Assembly (NCBI GenBank): GCA_017415145.1 | Contig: JAFQJE010000001.1 | Coordinates: 1-64,000 of the forward strand | Source of the DNA: Clostridia bacterium | Lineage (GTDB): Bacteria > Bacillota > Clostridia > UBA1381 > UBA9506 | Length of the DNA stretch: 64,000 bases | Reading direction: 5' to 3' | Shown here: piece by piece, positions 33,965 through 43,048 of the stretch | How positions within the stretch are numbered: position 1 is the stretch's first letter | How the letters are laid out: each line of letters starts with the position of its first letter | Program-made: the position numbers and the translations under genes | The notes under the pieces: model-generated | Seen by the model: the letters and a program-made list of their open reading frames with translations, nothing else | The model's database searches: none | What the model was told of the DNA's origin: nothing

Positions 33965-33993
33965 TTGACTTTATCACGATAAAGTGGTAAAGT
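33965..33993 (+). promoter_or_regulatory. Promoter of the his operon with internal operator
   Basis: -35 TTGACT (33965-33970), 17-nt spacer, -10 TAAAGT (33988-33993). A perfect inverted repeat ACTTTATC-AC-GATAAAGT (33968-33985) sits across the -35 and the spacer, an ideal site for a repressor. The leader has no T-box or His-codon leader peptide, so control by a DNA-binding regulator is the likely mode. Confidence 0.8.
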
Positions 33994-34055
33994 AATAAAG
34001 TGTTATTGATAATACTGTAAAAATTAGCAGCTTTGATAAAAGGAGAAGACAAAAA

Positions 34056-35132
34056 ATGAAACTCAAATCAGAATATATGCGAACTGAGGAAAAGGTAATT
34101 TTTGCTCTTCGTGAATTATACTCAAAATACGGTTATGCTCAGTTTAAAATGAGCAAGTTTGAAGAATATGATTTATATGTTAAAAATAAGGACTTCTTAG
34201 TTTCTGACAGCGTTATAACATTTAATGACACAAACGGGAAATTACTTGCATTAAAACCCGACGTAACTTTATCTATAATTAAAAACTCCACTGATTCCTC
34301 TGGTGTACAAAAGCTCTACTACAATGAAAACGTTTACAGGGTTTCGAAGAATACTCATTCCTTTAAAGAAATTATGCAAACAGGTCTTGAATGCATCGGA
34401 AATATCGGCACATACAACATTTGCGAGGTTGTGACACTGGCGGCAAAGAGTTTGTCTGCAATTTCCGATAAATTTGTGTTAGACATTTCTCATATGGGAT
34501 TGATTTCATCAGTCCTTGCAGAAATCAATGACGATGTTAAAACTCAGATTTTAAAGTTTATCAGCGAGAAAAACACTCACGATTTGATTTCGCTTTGTGA
34601 TAACGAGGGCGTCGACAGCAAGACGATAGTAAGCCTTATTAATGTAAATGGCACAGTTGATGAGATTAAAGAAAAACTTTTGGCAATCCCATTCCCCGAA
34701 AGTGCTGCCGATGCATTGGAGGAAATATTTACTATTGCTAACATTTTGGAAAATACTCAGGACAAGGACAAAATTCACTTTGATTTCTCCATTGTCAATG
34801 ATATGAACTATTACAGCGGAATCGTATTTAAAGGTTACATCGAAGGAATCCCTACCGGAATTTTGTCAGGCGGAAGATACGACCTTTTAATGAACAAAAT
34901 GGGTAAAAAGTCAGGTGCTATCGGTTTTGCGGTGTACTTAGACTTCCTGGAAAGATTTATGGAAGAAACAAAAGAATACGATACAGATATTTTACTTTTG
35001 TACAATGACACTGACAAGCTTGCAGAAGTTCTAAAAACAGTTGATACCCTTACCACACAGGGCAACAGGGTATTAGCAGAAAAAACTGTACCTGAGGGTT
35101 TAAAATACAAGACTCTTTTAAGGTTTGAATAG
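34056..35132 (+). CDS. hisZ: ATP phosphoribosyltransferase regulatory subunit
   Basis: 358 aa. HisZ is a histidyl-tRNA synthetase paralogue that activates the short form of HisG and makes it sensitive to histidine. It keeps the HisRS-like catalytic core (LALKPDVTLSIIKNS, YYNENVYR, MQTGLECIG, YYSGIVFKGYI, LSGGRYDLLM) but has no anticodon-binding domain, so it is not a synthetase. RBS AAAGGAG. First gene of the operon; its partner hisG follows after 10 nt. Confidence 0.94.
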   Translation: MKLKSEYMRTEEKVIFALRELYSKYGYAQFKMSKFEEYDLYVKNKDFLVSDSVITFNDTNGKLLALKPDVTLSIIKNSTDSSGVQKLYYNENVYRVSKNTHSFKEIMQTGLECIGNIGTYNICEVVTLAAKSLSAISDKFVLDISHMGLISSVLAEINDDVKTQILKFISEKNTHDLISLCDNEGVDSKTIVSLINVNGTVDEIKEKLLAIPFPESAADALEEIFTIANILENTQDKDKIHFDFSIVNDMNYYSGIVFKGYIEGIPTGILSGGRYDLLMNKMGKKSGAIGFAVYLDFLERFMEETKEYDTDILLLYNDTDKLAEVLKTVDTLTTQGNRVLAEKTVPEGLKYKTLLRFE

Positions 35133-35142
35133 AGGTATCAAT

Positions 35143-35781
35143 ATGAAAGATTTTATAAATATAGCCTTGCCTAAGGGCAGATTAGGCGAAAAAGTCTATG
35201 ATATGTTTGAGCGTGCAGGATACCCCTGCCCATCAATCCGTGAAAACAACAGAAAGCTTATATTTGAAAACAGTGATGCGTGCGTGCGTTATTTTTGGGT
35301 AAAGCCTTCTGATGTTGCGATTTATGTAGAACGTGGTGCTGCCGATATCGGTGTTGCGGGTAAGGATATTCTCTTAGAATACGAGCCTGACATCTATGAA
35401 CTTTTAGACCTTGATTTAGGCAAATGCCGAATGGCAGTAGCATCAAAATCAGACTTTCGTGACAATACCGACAAAACCTTGCGTGTTGCCACAAAGTTTG
35501 TAAACATAACAAAAAAATATTACGCAGGCAAAAGCCGTGAAATTGACGTTGTAAAGCTTAATGGTTCTATCGAGATTGCTCCTATTTTGGGACTGTCGGA
35601 CGTTATAGTTGATATTGTGGAAACAGGCACAACACTAAAAGAAAACAACTTGAAAGTCTTTGAAACAATCGTGCCCATTTCTGCCCGACTCATTGCCAAC
35701 AAATCAAGCTATAAATTCAAGGCGGACAAAATAGCCGACATCCGAGAAAAACTTTCAAAACAGGTGATAAAAAATGATTAA
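35143..35781 (+). CDS. hisG: ATP phosphoribosyltransferase, short form
   Basis: 212 aa. It catalyses the first step of histidine synthesis, joining PRPP and ATP. Short HisG lacks the C-terminal regulatory domain and depends on HisZ, which is present next door. Motifs: NIALPKGRLGEKVYDMF at the start, DIGVAGKDILLE, and the PRPP loop DVIVDIVETGTTLKEN. The start is ATG 35143 after AGAGGT; a frame beginning at TTG 35125 overlaps hisZ. It overlaps hisD by 8 nt. Confidence 0.96.
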   Translation: MKDFINIALPKGRLGEKVYDMFERAGYPCPSIRENNRKLIFENSDACVRYFWVKPSDVAIYVERGAADIGVAGKDILLEYEPDIYELLDLDLGKCRMAVASKSDFRDNTDKTLRVATKFVNITKKYYAGKSREIDVVKLNGSIEIAPILGLSDVIVDIVETGTTLKENNLKVFETIVPISARLIANKSSYKFKADKIADIREKLSKQVIKND

Positions 35782-37060
35782 AATATATAAATACGGTGAA
35801 GTGGAAAATTCCGAGATTTTCGCCCGTGTTGAACCAAAAATGAACGTGGAAGAAACGGTTGCTGATATTATAAAGAATGTAAGAAAATTCGGCGACTTTG
35901 CACTTTCTGACTACACTAAAAAATTTGATGGCGTATGTGTAAAAAAACTACAGGTAACAGAGGAGGAAATCAACGAGGCATACTCTTTGGTTGACCCTGA
36001 ATTTATAAGAATTTTAAAACGTGCTGCAGAAAATATCACCCGCTTTCATACTCAGCAAAAGCGGGAAGGCTTTAGTATTGAAAATCCCGACGGCACAATT
36101 ATGGGACAAAAAATCATACCTGTTGACCGCGCAGGACTTTATGTTCCAGGCGGAACTGCGGCGTACCCTTCTACAGTTTTGATGGACAGCATCCCTGCAA
36201 AAATTGCAGGTGTAACTGAACTCATTATGGTAACACCGCCTGATAAACAGGGAAAAATAAACCCCGTAATTTTAGCGGCAGCAAAGGTAGCAGGAGTTGA
36301 CAAAATCTTTAAAATAGGCGGTGCTCAGGCAATTGCAGCCTTAGCTTACGGAACAGAAACAATCCCCAAGGTAGACAAAATTGTAGGACCTGGCAATGCA
36401 TTTGTAGCGGAAGCAAAAAAGCAAGTATACGGGGTAGTTTCAATTGATATGATAGCAGGTCCCAGCGAGATTCTGATTGTGGCAGATGAAAAATCAAACC
36501 CCCGCCATTTAGCCGCAGATTTACTTTCACAGGCAGAACACGACAAACTTGCAAGTGCAGTTTTAGTTACTACAAGTATGGAGTTGGCACAAAAAGTTTC
36601 AGAAGAAATAGAAATTCAACTCGCCGCTCTTCCCCGTGAAGAAATCGCAAGGGCATCTATTGATAATAACGGAAAAATTATAGTGGCTTCAGACCTGTCT
36701 GTTGCCATAGATATTTCAAATGAAATTGCCCCGGAGCATTTAGAGCTTGTGGTTGATAATCCCTTTGATTATCTTGACAAGATAAAACACGCAGGCTCAA
36801 TCTTTATGGGAAGATACTGCCCTGAAGCTTTGGGTGACTATATGGCAGGTGCAAACCACACACTTCCTACAAGTGGCACAGCGAAATTTTCAAGTCCCCT
36901 GTCCGTTGATGACTTTATAAAGAAAACACAGTTTACATATTTTACAAAAGAAGCACTCATTGACATGGCAGAAGACGTTTACTACTTTGCAGAAAAAGAA
37001 GGACTTTCAGCTCACGCTAAAAGTGCGGTTGTAAGAACGAGAGAGGAAAACAATGAGTAA
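35774..37060 (+). CDS. hisD: Histidinol dehydrogenase
   Basis: 428 aa, full length. Zinc enzyme that oxidises L-histidinol to histidine in two NAD-dependent steps. Motifs: GGTAAYPSTVLMDSIPA, GGAQAIAALAYGTETIP, IDMIAGPSEILIVAD, and the metal/His region EHDKLASA and APEHLEL. It overlaps both neighbours by 8 nt. No anomalies. Confidence 0.97.
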   Translation: MIKIYKYGEVENSEIFARVEPKMNVEETVADIIKNVRKFGDFALSDYTKKFDGVCVKKLQVTEEEINEAYSLVDPEFIRILKRAAENITRFHTQQKREGFSIENPDGTIMGQKIIPVDRAGLYVPGGTAAYPSTVLMDSIPAKIAGVTELIMVTPPDKQGKINPVILAAAKVAGVDKIFKIGGAQAIAALAYGTETIPKVDKIVGPGNAFVAEAKKQVYGVVSIDMIAGPSEILIVADEKSNPRHLAADLLSQAEHDKLASAVLVTTSMELAQKVSEEIEIQLAALPREEIARASIDNNGKIIVASDLSVAIDISNEIAPEHLELVVDNPFDYLDKIKHAGSIFMGRYCPEALGDYMAGANHTLPTSGTAKFSSPLSVDDFIKKTQFTYFTKEALIDMAEDVYYFAEKEGLSAHAKSAVVRTREENNE

Positions 37061-38120
37061 ATTTTTAAATGATAATTTAAAAGGATTAGAGGCTTACACT
37101 CCCGGAGAACAGCCAAGGGATAAAAAATACATAAAGCTCAACACAAACGAATCTCCCTACCCTCCTTCACCTGAGGTGATAGCGGCAGTTAATGCGGAAG
37201 AGGTAGCAGATTTACGTCTTTACTCAGACCCTCTGTGCAAAACTTTAAAGGAAAAGCTTGCCATGCGTTACGGCGTATCTTATGAAAATGTATTTGTATC
37301 AAACGGCTCTGATGAATCACTGAACTTTTACTTTATGGCATTTTGTTCAAAGGAAAGCCCGGTGGTGTTCCCTGAAATCTCCTACGGATTTTACAAGGTT
37401 TTTGCTGAACTCTACGGAATTTCTTACGAAACAATTCCACTAAAATCAGACTTTTCAATAGATACTGAGGACTACATAGGCATCAATAAAAACATAGTGA
37501 TTGCAAACCCAAATGCTCCCACAGGCTTGACACTTTCGCTGTCCGACATTGAGCGGATAGTTGCATCAAATCCTGAAAATATCGTCTTAATAGACGAAGC
37601 ATACGTCGACTTTGGTGGAGAGAGTGCGGTTACGCTCACAAATAAGTATGACAATTTACTGGTTGTGCAAACCTTCTCAAAGTCACGGTCGCTTGCAGGT
37701 GCACGACTCGGCTTTGCCATAGGTAACGCTGAAATTATTGCCGACTTGGAAAAGATAAAATACTCAACTAACCCCTATAACATTAACCGATTAACTTTGG
37801 TTGCAGGGGCGGCAGCAATAGATAGCGATAACTATTTTATGGAAAACTGCAAATGCATTATGAAAACCCGCGAATATACAGAAAAAGAACTTACAAAGTT
37901 AGGGTTTTACTGTATTCCTTCCTGTACAAACTTTATCTTTGCTAAAAGTGATAAAATTTCAGGCAGAACCCTGTACGAAAAATTAAAGGATAAAGGCGTA
38001 TTGGTACGTCACTTCTCTTCGCCTAAAATCTGTGATTTTAACAGAATCACAATAGGAACACAATTCGAGATGGAAACCTTTATAGAAAAAGTAAAGGAGT
38101 GCTTAAATGAGAACAAGTGA
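37053..38120 (+). CDS. hisC: Histidinol-phosphate aminotransferase
   Basis: 355 aa fold-type I PLP enzyme that converts imidazole-acetol phosphate to histidinol phosphate. NPNAPTG at 153-159 and the PLP lysine K210 in TFSKSRSLAGARLGF are present; the C-terminal Arg region is TRITIGTQ-like (NRITIGTQFEME). It overlaps hisD by 8 nt and hisB by 14 nt. Confidence 0.96.
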   Translation: MSKFLNDNLKGLEAYTPGEQPRDKKYIKLNTNESPYPPSPEVIAAVNAEEVADLRLYSDPLCKTLKEKLAMRYGVSYENVFVSNGSDESLNFYFMAFCSKESPVVFPEISYGFYKVFAELYGISYETIPLKSDFSIDTEDYIGINKNIVIANPNAPTGLTLSLSDIERIVASNPENIVLIDEAYVDFGGESAVTLTNKYDNLLVVQTFSKSRSLAGARLGFAIGNAEIIADLEKIKYSTNPYNINRLTLVAGAAAIDSDNYFMENCKCIMKTREYTEKELTKLGFYCIPSCTNFIFAKSDKISGRTLYEKLKDKGVLVRHFSSPKICDFNRITIGTQFEMETFIEKVKECLNENK

Positions 38121-38694
38121 AATCATAAGAAACACCAACGAAACCAAAATTTCATTAAGCTTAAATATTGACGGCACGGGAGTGTCACAAATCAACTCAG
38201 GCTGTGGCTTTTTAGACCATATGCTGACACTTTTTGCACGCCACGGTTCATTTGATTTAAACGTTAGTTGTTGTGGTGATACCGAAGTTGATTATCACCA
38301 CACGGTAGAAGATATTGGCATAGCTTTAGGTCAGGCATTAAACGAGGCTTTAGGCGACAAGCGAGGAATTACTCGTTATGGTTTTTTTGTTCTTCCAATG
38401 GACGAGGTTTTAATGCTTTGTGCTATCGACATTTCAGGAAGAGCACATTTAGGCTATCAGGTGGAGTTTGACTCACCCACAATCGGCGACTTTGATACAG
38501 AACTTGTGAAAGAATTTATGCTGGGATTCGTGCGTAATTGCCCTATGTCACTGCATTTCAAGGAATTTTCAGGAGAAAACGCTCATCACCTGGCAGAAGG
38601 AATGTTTAAAGCTTTAGGCAGAGCATTGTCAATTGCTGTTTCTATTGACGAGCGTCACAAAGACGAAATCCCCTCTACGAAAGGCGTATTATAG
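38107..38694 (+). CDS. hisB: Imidazoleglycerol-phosphate dehydratase
   Basis: 195 aa, the monofunctional form without the phosphatase domain (that role is filled by the PHP protein at the end of the operon). Manganese-binding histidine motifs are clear: GFLDHMLTLFARHGSFD, DYHHTVEDIGI, and FKEFSGENAHHLAEGMFKA. Overlaps hisC by 14 nt. Confidence 0.97.
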   Translation: MRTSEIIRNTNETKISLSLNIDGTGVSQINSGCGFLDHMLTLFARHGSFDLNVSCCGDTEVDYHHTVEDIGIALGQALNEALGDKRGITRYGFFVLPMDEVLMLCAIDISGRAHLGYQVEFDSPTIGDFDTELVKEFMLGFVRNCPMSLHFKEFSGENAHHLAEGMFKALGRALSIAVSIDERHKDEIPSTKGVL

Positions 38695-38710
38695 AAAGGC
38701 AGAATACATA

Positions 38711-39328
38711 ATGATTGCAATAGTTGACTACGGCGTAGGAAATATTTTTTCCCTATGCTCATCATTTAAATATATCGGTGCTGATATCGAGCTTACATCA
38801 GATGTAGCCACAATCAAAAAAGCTGACAAGGTGATATTCCCAGGTGTGGGAGCATTCCGTGACGCGCAAAACAAACTTCGCGCAACAGGACTTGACAAGG
38901 TAGTAATTGAAGAGGCAAAAAGCGGTAAACCCTTTTTAGGCATCTGCCTTGGTATGCAGATGATGCTCACAAAAAGCTTTGAATTTGGAGAATTTGACGG
39001 ACTCAACATCATACCCGGAAATGTAGTTTCTATGGAAGGTGTTGTCCCTTCTGATTATAAAATTCCCCACATTGGTTGGAATAAACTTATATTCCCCAAG
39101 AACAAGCCAAAATCACCCATTTTCCGTTATGTGAACGAGGGCGAGCACGTGTACTTTGTGCATTCCTACTATTGTACAGACTGTGCTCCCGATACAATTG
39201 CCACCACCGAATATGGTGCGGAATTAACCGCTGCAATCGCGCGGGACAACGTTTTTGGTGTACAGTTCCACCCAGAAAAAAGCGGTGAAGTTGGTTTAAA
39301 CATTTTAAGAGCATTCAACGAATTATAG
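38711..39328 (+). CDS. hisH: Imidazole glycerol phosphate synthase, glutaminase subunit
   Basis: 205 aa class I glutamine amidotransferase that feeds ammonia to HisF. The triad is intact: C79 (FLGICLGMQ), H187 and E189 (GVQFHPEKS). The correct start is ATG 38711 (MIAIVDYG); an upstream TTG frame overlaps hisB. Followed by hisA after 10 nt. Confidence 0.96.
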   Translation: MIAIVDYGVGNIFSLCSSFKYIGADIELTSDVATIKKADKVIFPGVGAFRDAQNKLRATGLDKVVIEEAKSGKPFLGICLGMQMMLTKSFEFGEFDGLNIIPGNVVSMEGVVPSDYKIPHIGWNKLIFPKNKPKSPIFRYVNEGEHVYFVHSYYCTDCAPDTIATTEYGAELTAAIARDNVFGVQFHPEKSGEVGLNILRAFNEL

Positions 39329-39338
39329 GAGAAAAGCA

Positions 39339-40052
39339 ATGAATATATTTCCTGCAATAGATTTAATAAATGGTCAAGTTGTACGCCTTTTAAAAGGCGA
39401 CTACGATAAAGTGACCGTCTATGGCAACGACCCTGTGTCTGTTGCAAAGGACTTTGAAGCGTGCGGAGCAGAATACATCCACATCGTAGACCTAGACGCA
39501 GCAAAAGACGGCAAAGTTCATAATTTTGATATAATAAAATCCATCTGTGAAAAAACCAATCTCAAGGTTGAAATCGGCGGTGGGGTAAGGTCAGAAGATG
39601 TAATAAAACAGTACATCGACGCAGGCGTTTTTCGTGTAATACTGGGCACAATTGCAATAAAGAACCCCGATTTTACCAAAGAAATGATTAAAAAATATGG
39701 CGAACGTATTGCAATCGGCGTTGACATTTCAGATGGAATGGTAGCCATCCACGGCTGGACGCAAGTTTCTTCAATTTCCTGTGATGAGTTATTCTCTGAT
39801 TTAGAGTGTGCTGGTGCCTCATGTGTCATCTGCACCGACATTTCAAAAGACGGTGCAATGCAAGGTACAAATCTAGAACTTTACCGCGACTTGTCCCAAA
39901 AGTACTCTATCCACATAGTAGCATCAGGCGGTGTTTCATCAATGGATGACATCCGCGCATTAAAGGACATGAACCTCTATGGTGCAATTTTAGGAAAAGC
40001 TCTCTACACTGGAGCGGTTGATTTGAAAGACGCAATTGAGGTGGCAAAATGA
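39339..40052 (+). CDS. hisA: ProFAR isomerase (phosphoribosylformimino-AICAR-P isomerase)
   Basis: 237 aa TIM barrel with two-fold repeat. Opening IFPAIDLINGQVVRLLKGDY and the second-half block GVDISDGMVAIHGWTQ and SGGVSSMDDIRAL identify HisA; the catalytic Asp pair is expected in AIDL (D8-type) and CTDISKDGAMQGTN. It overlaps hisF by 4 nt (ATGA). Confidence 0.96.
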   Translation: MNIFPAIDLINGQVVRLLKGDYDKVTVYGNDPVSVAKDFEACGAEYIHIVDLDAAKDGKVHNFDIIKSICEKTNLKVEIGGGVRSEDVIKQYIDAGVFRVILGTIAIKNPDFTKEMIKKYGERIAIGVDISDGMVAIHGWTQVSSISCDELFSDLECAGASCVICTDISKDGAMQGTNLELYRDLSQKYSIHIVASGGVSSMDDIRALKDMNLYGAILGKALYTGAVDLKDAIEVAK

Positions 40053-40807
40053 TAACAAAAAGAATAATTCCCTGTCTTGATGTTAAAGACGGCAGAGTTG
40101 TAAAAGGCGTAAACTTTAAAGGCTTATCGGATGTTTCAAACCCCGTAGACCTTGCAGATTACTACAGTAAATGCGGTGCTGACGAGCTTGTATTTTATGA
40201 CATTACTGCATCGGCTGAGGGAAGAGGAATTTTTACAGATATTTTACGCGACGCCGCAAGCAAAATCTTTATTCCATTAACAGTTGGTGGCGGAATAAAT
40301 ACACTTGCTGATTTTGATAGAGTACTAAAATGCGGCGCAGACAAAGTTTCTGTAAATTCAGGATCAATAAAAAATCCGAAAATTATAGAAGATGCCGCAA
40401 AATGCTACGGCAGTCAGTGCGTAGTTTTGTCCGTTGACGTAAAACGTGTAAACGGCAAATTTGAGGTATTCTCCCACGGCGGAAGAGTTGCCACAGGTAT
40501 CGACGCCCTTGAATGGATAAAAATGGGAGAATCATCAGGTGCAGGTGAGATTGTTGTAAACAGCATTGACACCGACGGAGTAAAACAGGGCTTTGACTTA
40601 GAAATGTTAAAAGCCGTAGAGGAATTAGTTTCTATCCCTGTTATCGCATCGGGCGGTGCGGGATGTATAGAAGATTTTGTTACATTATTCCGTGAAATCC
40701 CCACAATTGACGCAGGACTAGCTGCTTCAATTTTCCACTTCGGCGAGGTTGCAATACGCGACTTAAAAGAAAATTTGTTGAAAAACAATATAAATGTGAG
40801 GTTATAG
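40049..40807 (+). CDS. hisF: Imidazole glycerol phosphate synthase, cyclase subunit
   Basis: 252 aa TIM barrel that uses ammonia from HisH to form IGP and AICAR. Diagnostic: [20 protein letters not shown], the catalytic region [12 protein letters not shown], and [24 protein letters not shown] released here feeds into the purine pathway encoded just downstream. Confidence 0.97.
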   Translation: MITKRIIPCLDVKDGRVVKGVNFKGLSDVSNPVDLADYYSKCGADELVFYDITASAEGRGIFTDILRDAASKIFIPLTVGGGINTLADFDRVLKCGADKVSVNSGSIKNPKIIEDAAKCYGSQCVVLSVDVKRVNGKFEVFSHGGRVATGIDALEWIKMGESSGAGEIVVNSIDTDGVKQGFDLEMLKAVEELVSIPVIASGGAGCIEDFVTLFREIPTIDAGLAASIFHFGEVAIRDLKENLLKNNINVRL

Positions 40808-40809
40808 AA

Positions 40810-41454
40810 ATGGACATAAATACACTTAAATTTGACGAAAAAGGCTTAATTCCTGCAATCGTAGTGGATGCAGAAACAAAAAAAGTTTTAACACTTGCAT
40901 ATATGAACAAAGAAAGCTTGGAAATCTCGATACGCGAAGGTAAAACCTGCTTTTGGTCACGCTCAAGACAGGAATTGTGGAGAAAAGGTGAAACCTCAGG
41001 AAACTATCAGCAAATCCTGTCAATCACCGCAGACTGCGACAGTGATGCTTTGGTAGTTATGGTCAAAAAAGACGGTCCTGCCTGCCATACGGGAGCAGAT
41101 TCCTGCTTTAATGACACATTTTTTGGGGACGCTCCCATAGATTTTTCCGTTGCATCTCTTTACAAAAAACTTTTGGGAAGAAAAGAGCAAATGCCCGAAG
41201 GCTCATACACAACATACCTTTTTGAAAAAGGCATCGATAAAATCTTAAAAAAGATTGGTGAAGAGTCTACTGAGGTTATCGTTGCAGCCAAGGGTAATGA
41301 CAAAGACGAGACCATCTACGAGCTTGCAGACTTAATGTATCACTCGCTTGTTTTAATGGTAGAAATGGGCATTACTGTTGACGATGTTAGAGCAGAGCTT
41401 GCCTCACGTGATATCATTGAGCACAAAGTAAAACAGGAGAAAATGACAAAATGA
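40810..41454 (+). CDS. hisIE: Bifunctional PR-AMP cyclohydrolase / PR-ATP pyrophosphatase
   Basis: 214 aa fusion. Residues 1-105 are HisI with [18 protein letters not shown] and the metal region [20 protein letters not shown] plus GADSCF. Residues about 110-214 are HisE ([34 protein letters not shown]). Steps 2 and 3 of the pathway. It overlaps hisK by 4 nt. Confidence 0.96.
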   Translation: MDINTLKFDEKGLIPAIVVDAETKKVLTLAYMNKESLEISIREGKTCFWSRSRQELWRKGETSGNYQQILSITADCDSDALVVMVKKDGPACHTGADSCFNDTFFGDAPIDFSVASLYKKLLGRKEQMPEGSYTTYLFEKGIDKILKKIGEESTEVIVAAKGNDKDETIYELADLMYHSLVLMVEMGITVDDVRAELASRDIIEHKVKQEKMTK

Positions 41455-42263
41455 TTTTATCAAATCTCCACACCCATACAGTATACTGCGACGGAAAAAA
41501 CACCCCTGAAGAAATGGTAAAATCCGCTATAGAAAAAGGTTTTTCTTCCCTCGGGTTTTCAGGTCATGCCTACACTCCTCACGATAACGAATACTGTATG
41601 ACTCCTGATGCCACCTTAAAATACATAGATGAAATCAATCTTTTGAAAGAAAAATATAAGGACAAAATTGAGATTTACCTGGGTTGTGAATGTGACCTAA
41701 ATTCTTTAATTGACAGACCAAAATATGACTACATCATAGGCTCTGTCCACTACGCAAAATCAGATGAAGGTGGGCTTTTCTCTGTCGATAACACAGAAGA
41801 TATCACTTCTGTCTTTGTAAACAACCACTTCGGCGGAAGTTATCTGAAATTTGTGCGTGCTTATTTTGAAGCCGTGGCACAAATAGGTAAGGTAAAACCC
41901 GACATTGTAGGTCACTTTGACCTTGTTGCTAAATTTAACGAGGGCAATAAATACTTTGATGAAAATTCCAAGGAATATCTTGATTTGGCATTCGATGCAA
42001 TAGATGCAGTAACGCCTTATTGTGACCTGTTTGAAGTGAACACAGGAGCAATTTCTCGTGGCTATAAAACCGTGCCCTACCCCGCATTTCCCATATTGAA
42101 AAGACTTTATGATAAAGGCGCGCGCATAACCTTGACATCAGACTGCCACAACACAGATTTTCTTGATTGTAACTTTAATGAATCCATAGAAATCTTAAAA
42201 AATGCAGGCTTTAAATCATCATATTGCCTGTTGGGTGGTAAATTCATAGAGCAACCTCTATAA
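41451..42263 (+). CDS. hisK: Histidinol-phosphatase, PHP type
   Basis: 270 aa PHP-domain phosphatase (HisJ/HisK family), unrelated to the E. coli HisB phosphatase. Metal-binding motifs: [47 protein letters not shown] and [11 protein letters not shown]. It completes the pathway, so the operon encodes every step from PRPP to histidine. Confidence 0.93.
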   Translation: MILSNLHTHTVYCDGKNTPEEMVKSAIEKGFSSLGFSGHAYTPHDNEYCMTPDATLKYIDEINLLKEKYKDKIEIYLGCECDLNSLIDRPKYDYIIGSVHYAKSDEGGLFSVDNTEDITSVFVNNHFGGSYLKFVRAYFEAVAQIGKVKPDIVGHFDLVAKFNEGNKYFDENSKEYLDLAFDAIDAVTPYCDLFEVNTGAISRGYKTVPYPAFPILKRLYDKGARITLTSDCHNTDFLDCNFNESIEILKNAGFKSSYCLLGGKFIEQPL

Positions 42264-42325
42264 AATAGAACAGAATAAAGCGTCAAAAATCCAAAAAGAT
42301 TATTACTTTTTTTGACAAAATAACA

Positions 42326-42354
42326 TTGACTTTATCGGCATTTTTTTATATACT
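42326..42354 (+). promoter_or_regulatory. Promoter of the purine operon
   Basis: -35 TTGACT (42326-42331), 17-nt spacer, -10 TATACT (42349-42354). Transcription would begin about 30 nt before the ZTP aptamer. The -35 region shares the 11-mer TTGACTTTATC with the his promoter, but there is no second half-site here. Confidence 0.78.
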
Positions 42355-42394
42355 ATATATATGATTATAAGTATATAATTAAGGGGATTTTTTT

Positions 42395-42470
42395 GCAACT
42401 GACGGATTGGCAGAGTTTACTGCCGGGAAGCAGAAAAATTTGGAATAATTGTCGACCGTCTGGGCAGCCC
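42395..42470 (+). promoter_or_regulatory. ZTP riboswitch (pfl motif) aptamer
   Basis: The conserved parts of the pfl motif are present in order: GCAACTGACGGATTGGCAG, CTGCCGGGAAGCAG, then after a variable spacer CGACCGTCTGGGCAGCCC. This RNA senses ZTP/ZMP, the signal of folate-dependent block in purine synthesis, and is commonly found before purE/purH genes. Here it precedes a purine operon that includes both 10-formyl-THF steps and glyA, which makes the one-carbon carrier. Confidence 0.93.
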
Positions 42471-42509
42471 GTTTACATAATTGTAGATAGGTCTGTCCAT
42501 TTTTGTTTT
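42461..42509 (+). terminator. Terminator of the ZTP riboswitch, sharing the aptamer 3' side
   Basis: TGGGCAG (42461-42467), part of the conserved ligand/pseudoknot segment, can pair with CTGTCCA (42493-42499), and inner bases (TTTAC 42472-42476 with GTAGA 42483-42487) extend the hairpin. TTTTTGTTTT follows. Ligand binding would hold TGGGC and block the terminator, giving expression when ZTP is high. Confidence 0.8.
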
Positions 42510-42534
42510 AACCCCTCAGGAAAGGTATGATATT

Positions 42535-43029
42535 ATGAAAAAAGTAGCAATAATTATGGGAAGCGACAGTGACTTACCGGTTGTTGAAAAAGCAATAAAT
42601 ATGCTAGCCGATTTTGACGTGCCCTACACGGTACACGTATTGTCTGCACACAGAACACCCAATGAGGCACATGATCTAGCAGCAAATGCAAGAGATAACG
42701 GCTATGGTGCACTTATTTGTGCCGCAGGCATGGCAGCACATTTAGCCGGTGCAATTGCAGCTAACACTACATTGCCTGTCATCGGCATTCCTGTTAAGTC
42801 TATAAACTTAGACGGTATGGACGCATTACTTTCGACAGTACAGATGCCCACAGGCATCCCTGTTGCAACAGTTGCAATCAACGGTGCAGGAAATGCAGCA
42901 TTACTTGCTATTCAGATTTTAGCAGTAGAAGATAAAGCTTTAGCTGAAAAATTAGATGCGCAGCGCAAAGCTGGAGCCGAAAAAGTTTTATCAAAAAATA
43001 AAGAAATAGCAGAAAAATATAACAACTAA
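42535..43029 (+). CDS. purE: N5-carboxyaminoimidazole ribonucleotide mutase (PurE class I)
   Basis: 164 aa. PurE moves the carboxyl group within N5-CAIR to give CAIR. Motifs: [30 protein letters not shown], and [29 protein letters not shown]. No purK, purC or purB gene is in this operon; these must be elsewhere. Without purK the direct-CO2 (class II-like) route would be needed, but the motif spacing looks class I. Confidence 0.96.
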   Translation: MKKVAIIMGSDSDLPVVEKAINMLADFDVPYTVHVLSAHRTPNEAHDLAANARDNGYGALICAAGMAAHLAGAIAANTTLPVIGIPVKSINLDGMDALLSTVQMPTGIPVATVAINGAGNAALLAIQILAVEDKALAEKLDAQRKAGAEKVLSKNKEIAEKYNN

Positions 43030-43048
43030 TCCCGAAAGGAGTAACCCC

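Noticed and set aside
33994-34055. T-box or His leader peptide before hisZ
   Set aside because: The leader is only about 60 nt with no T-box sequence (TGGNACCGCG-like) and no run of His codons.
42264-42325. Terminator after hisK
   Set aside because: GTCAAAAA and TTTTTGAC can pair, but the arms are AU-only inside and the U-run is within the stem instead of after it. Not convincing.
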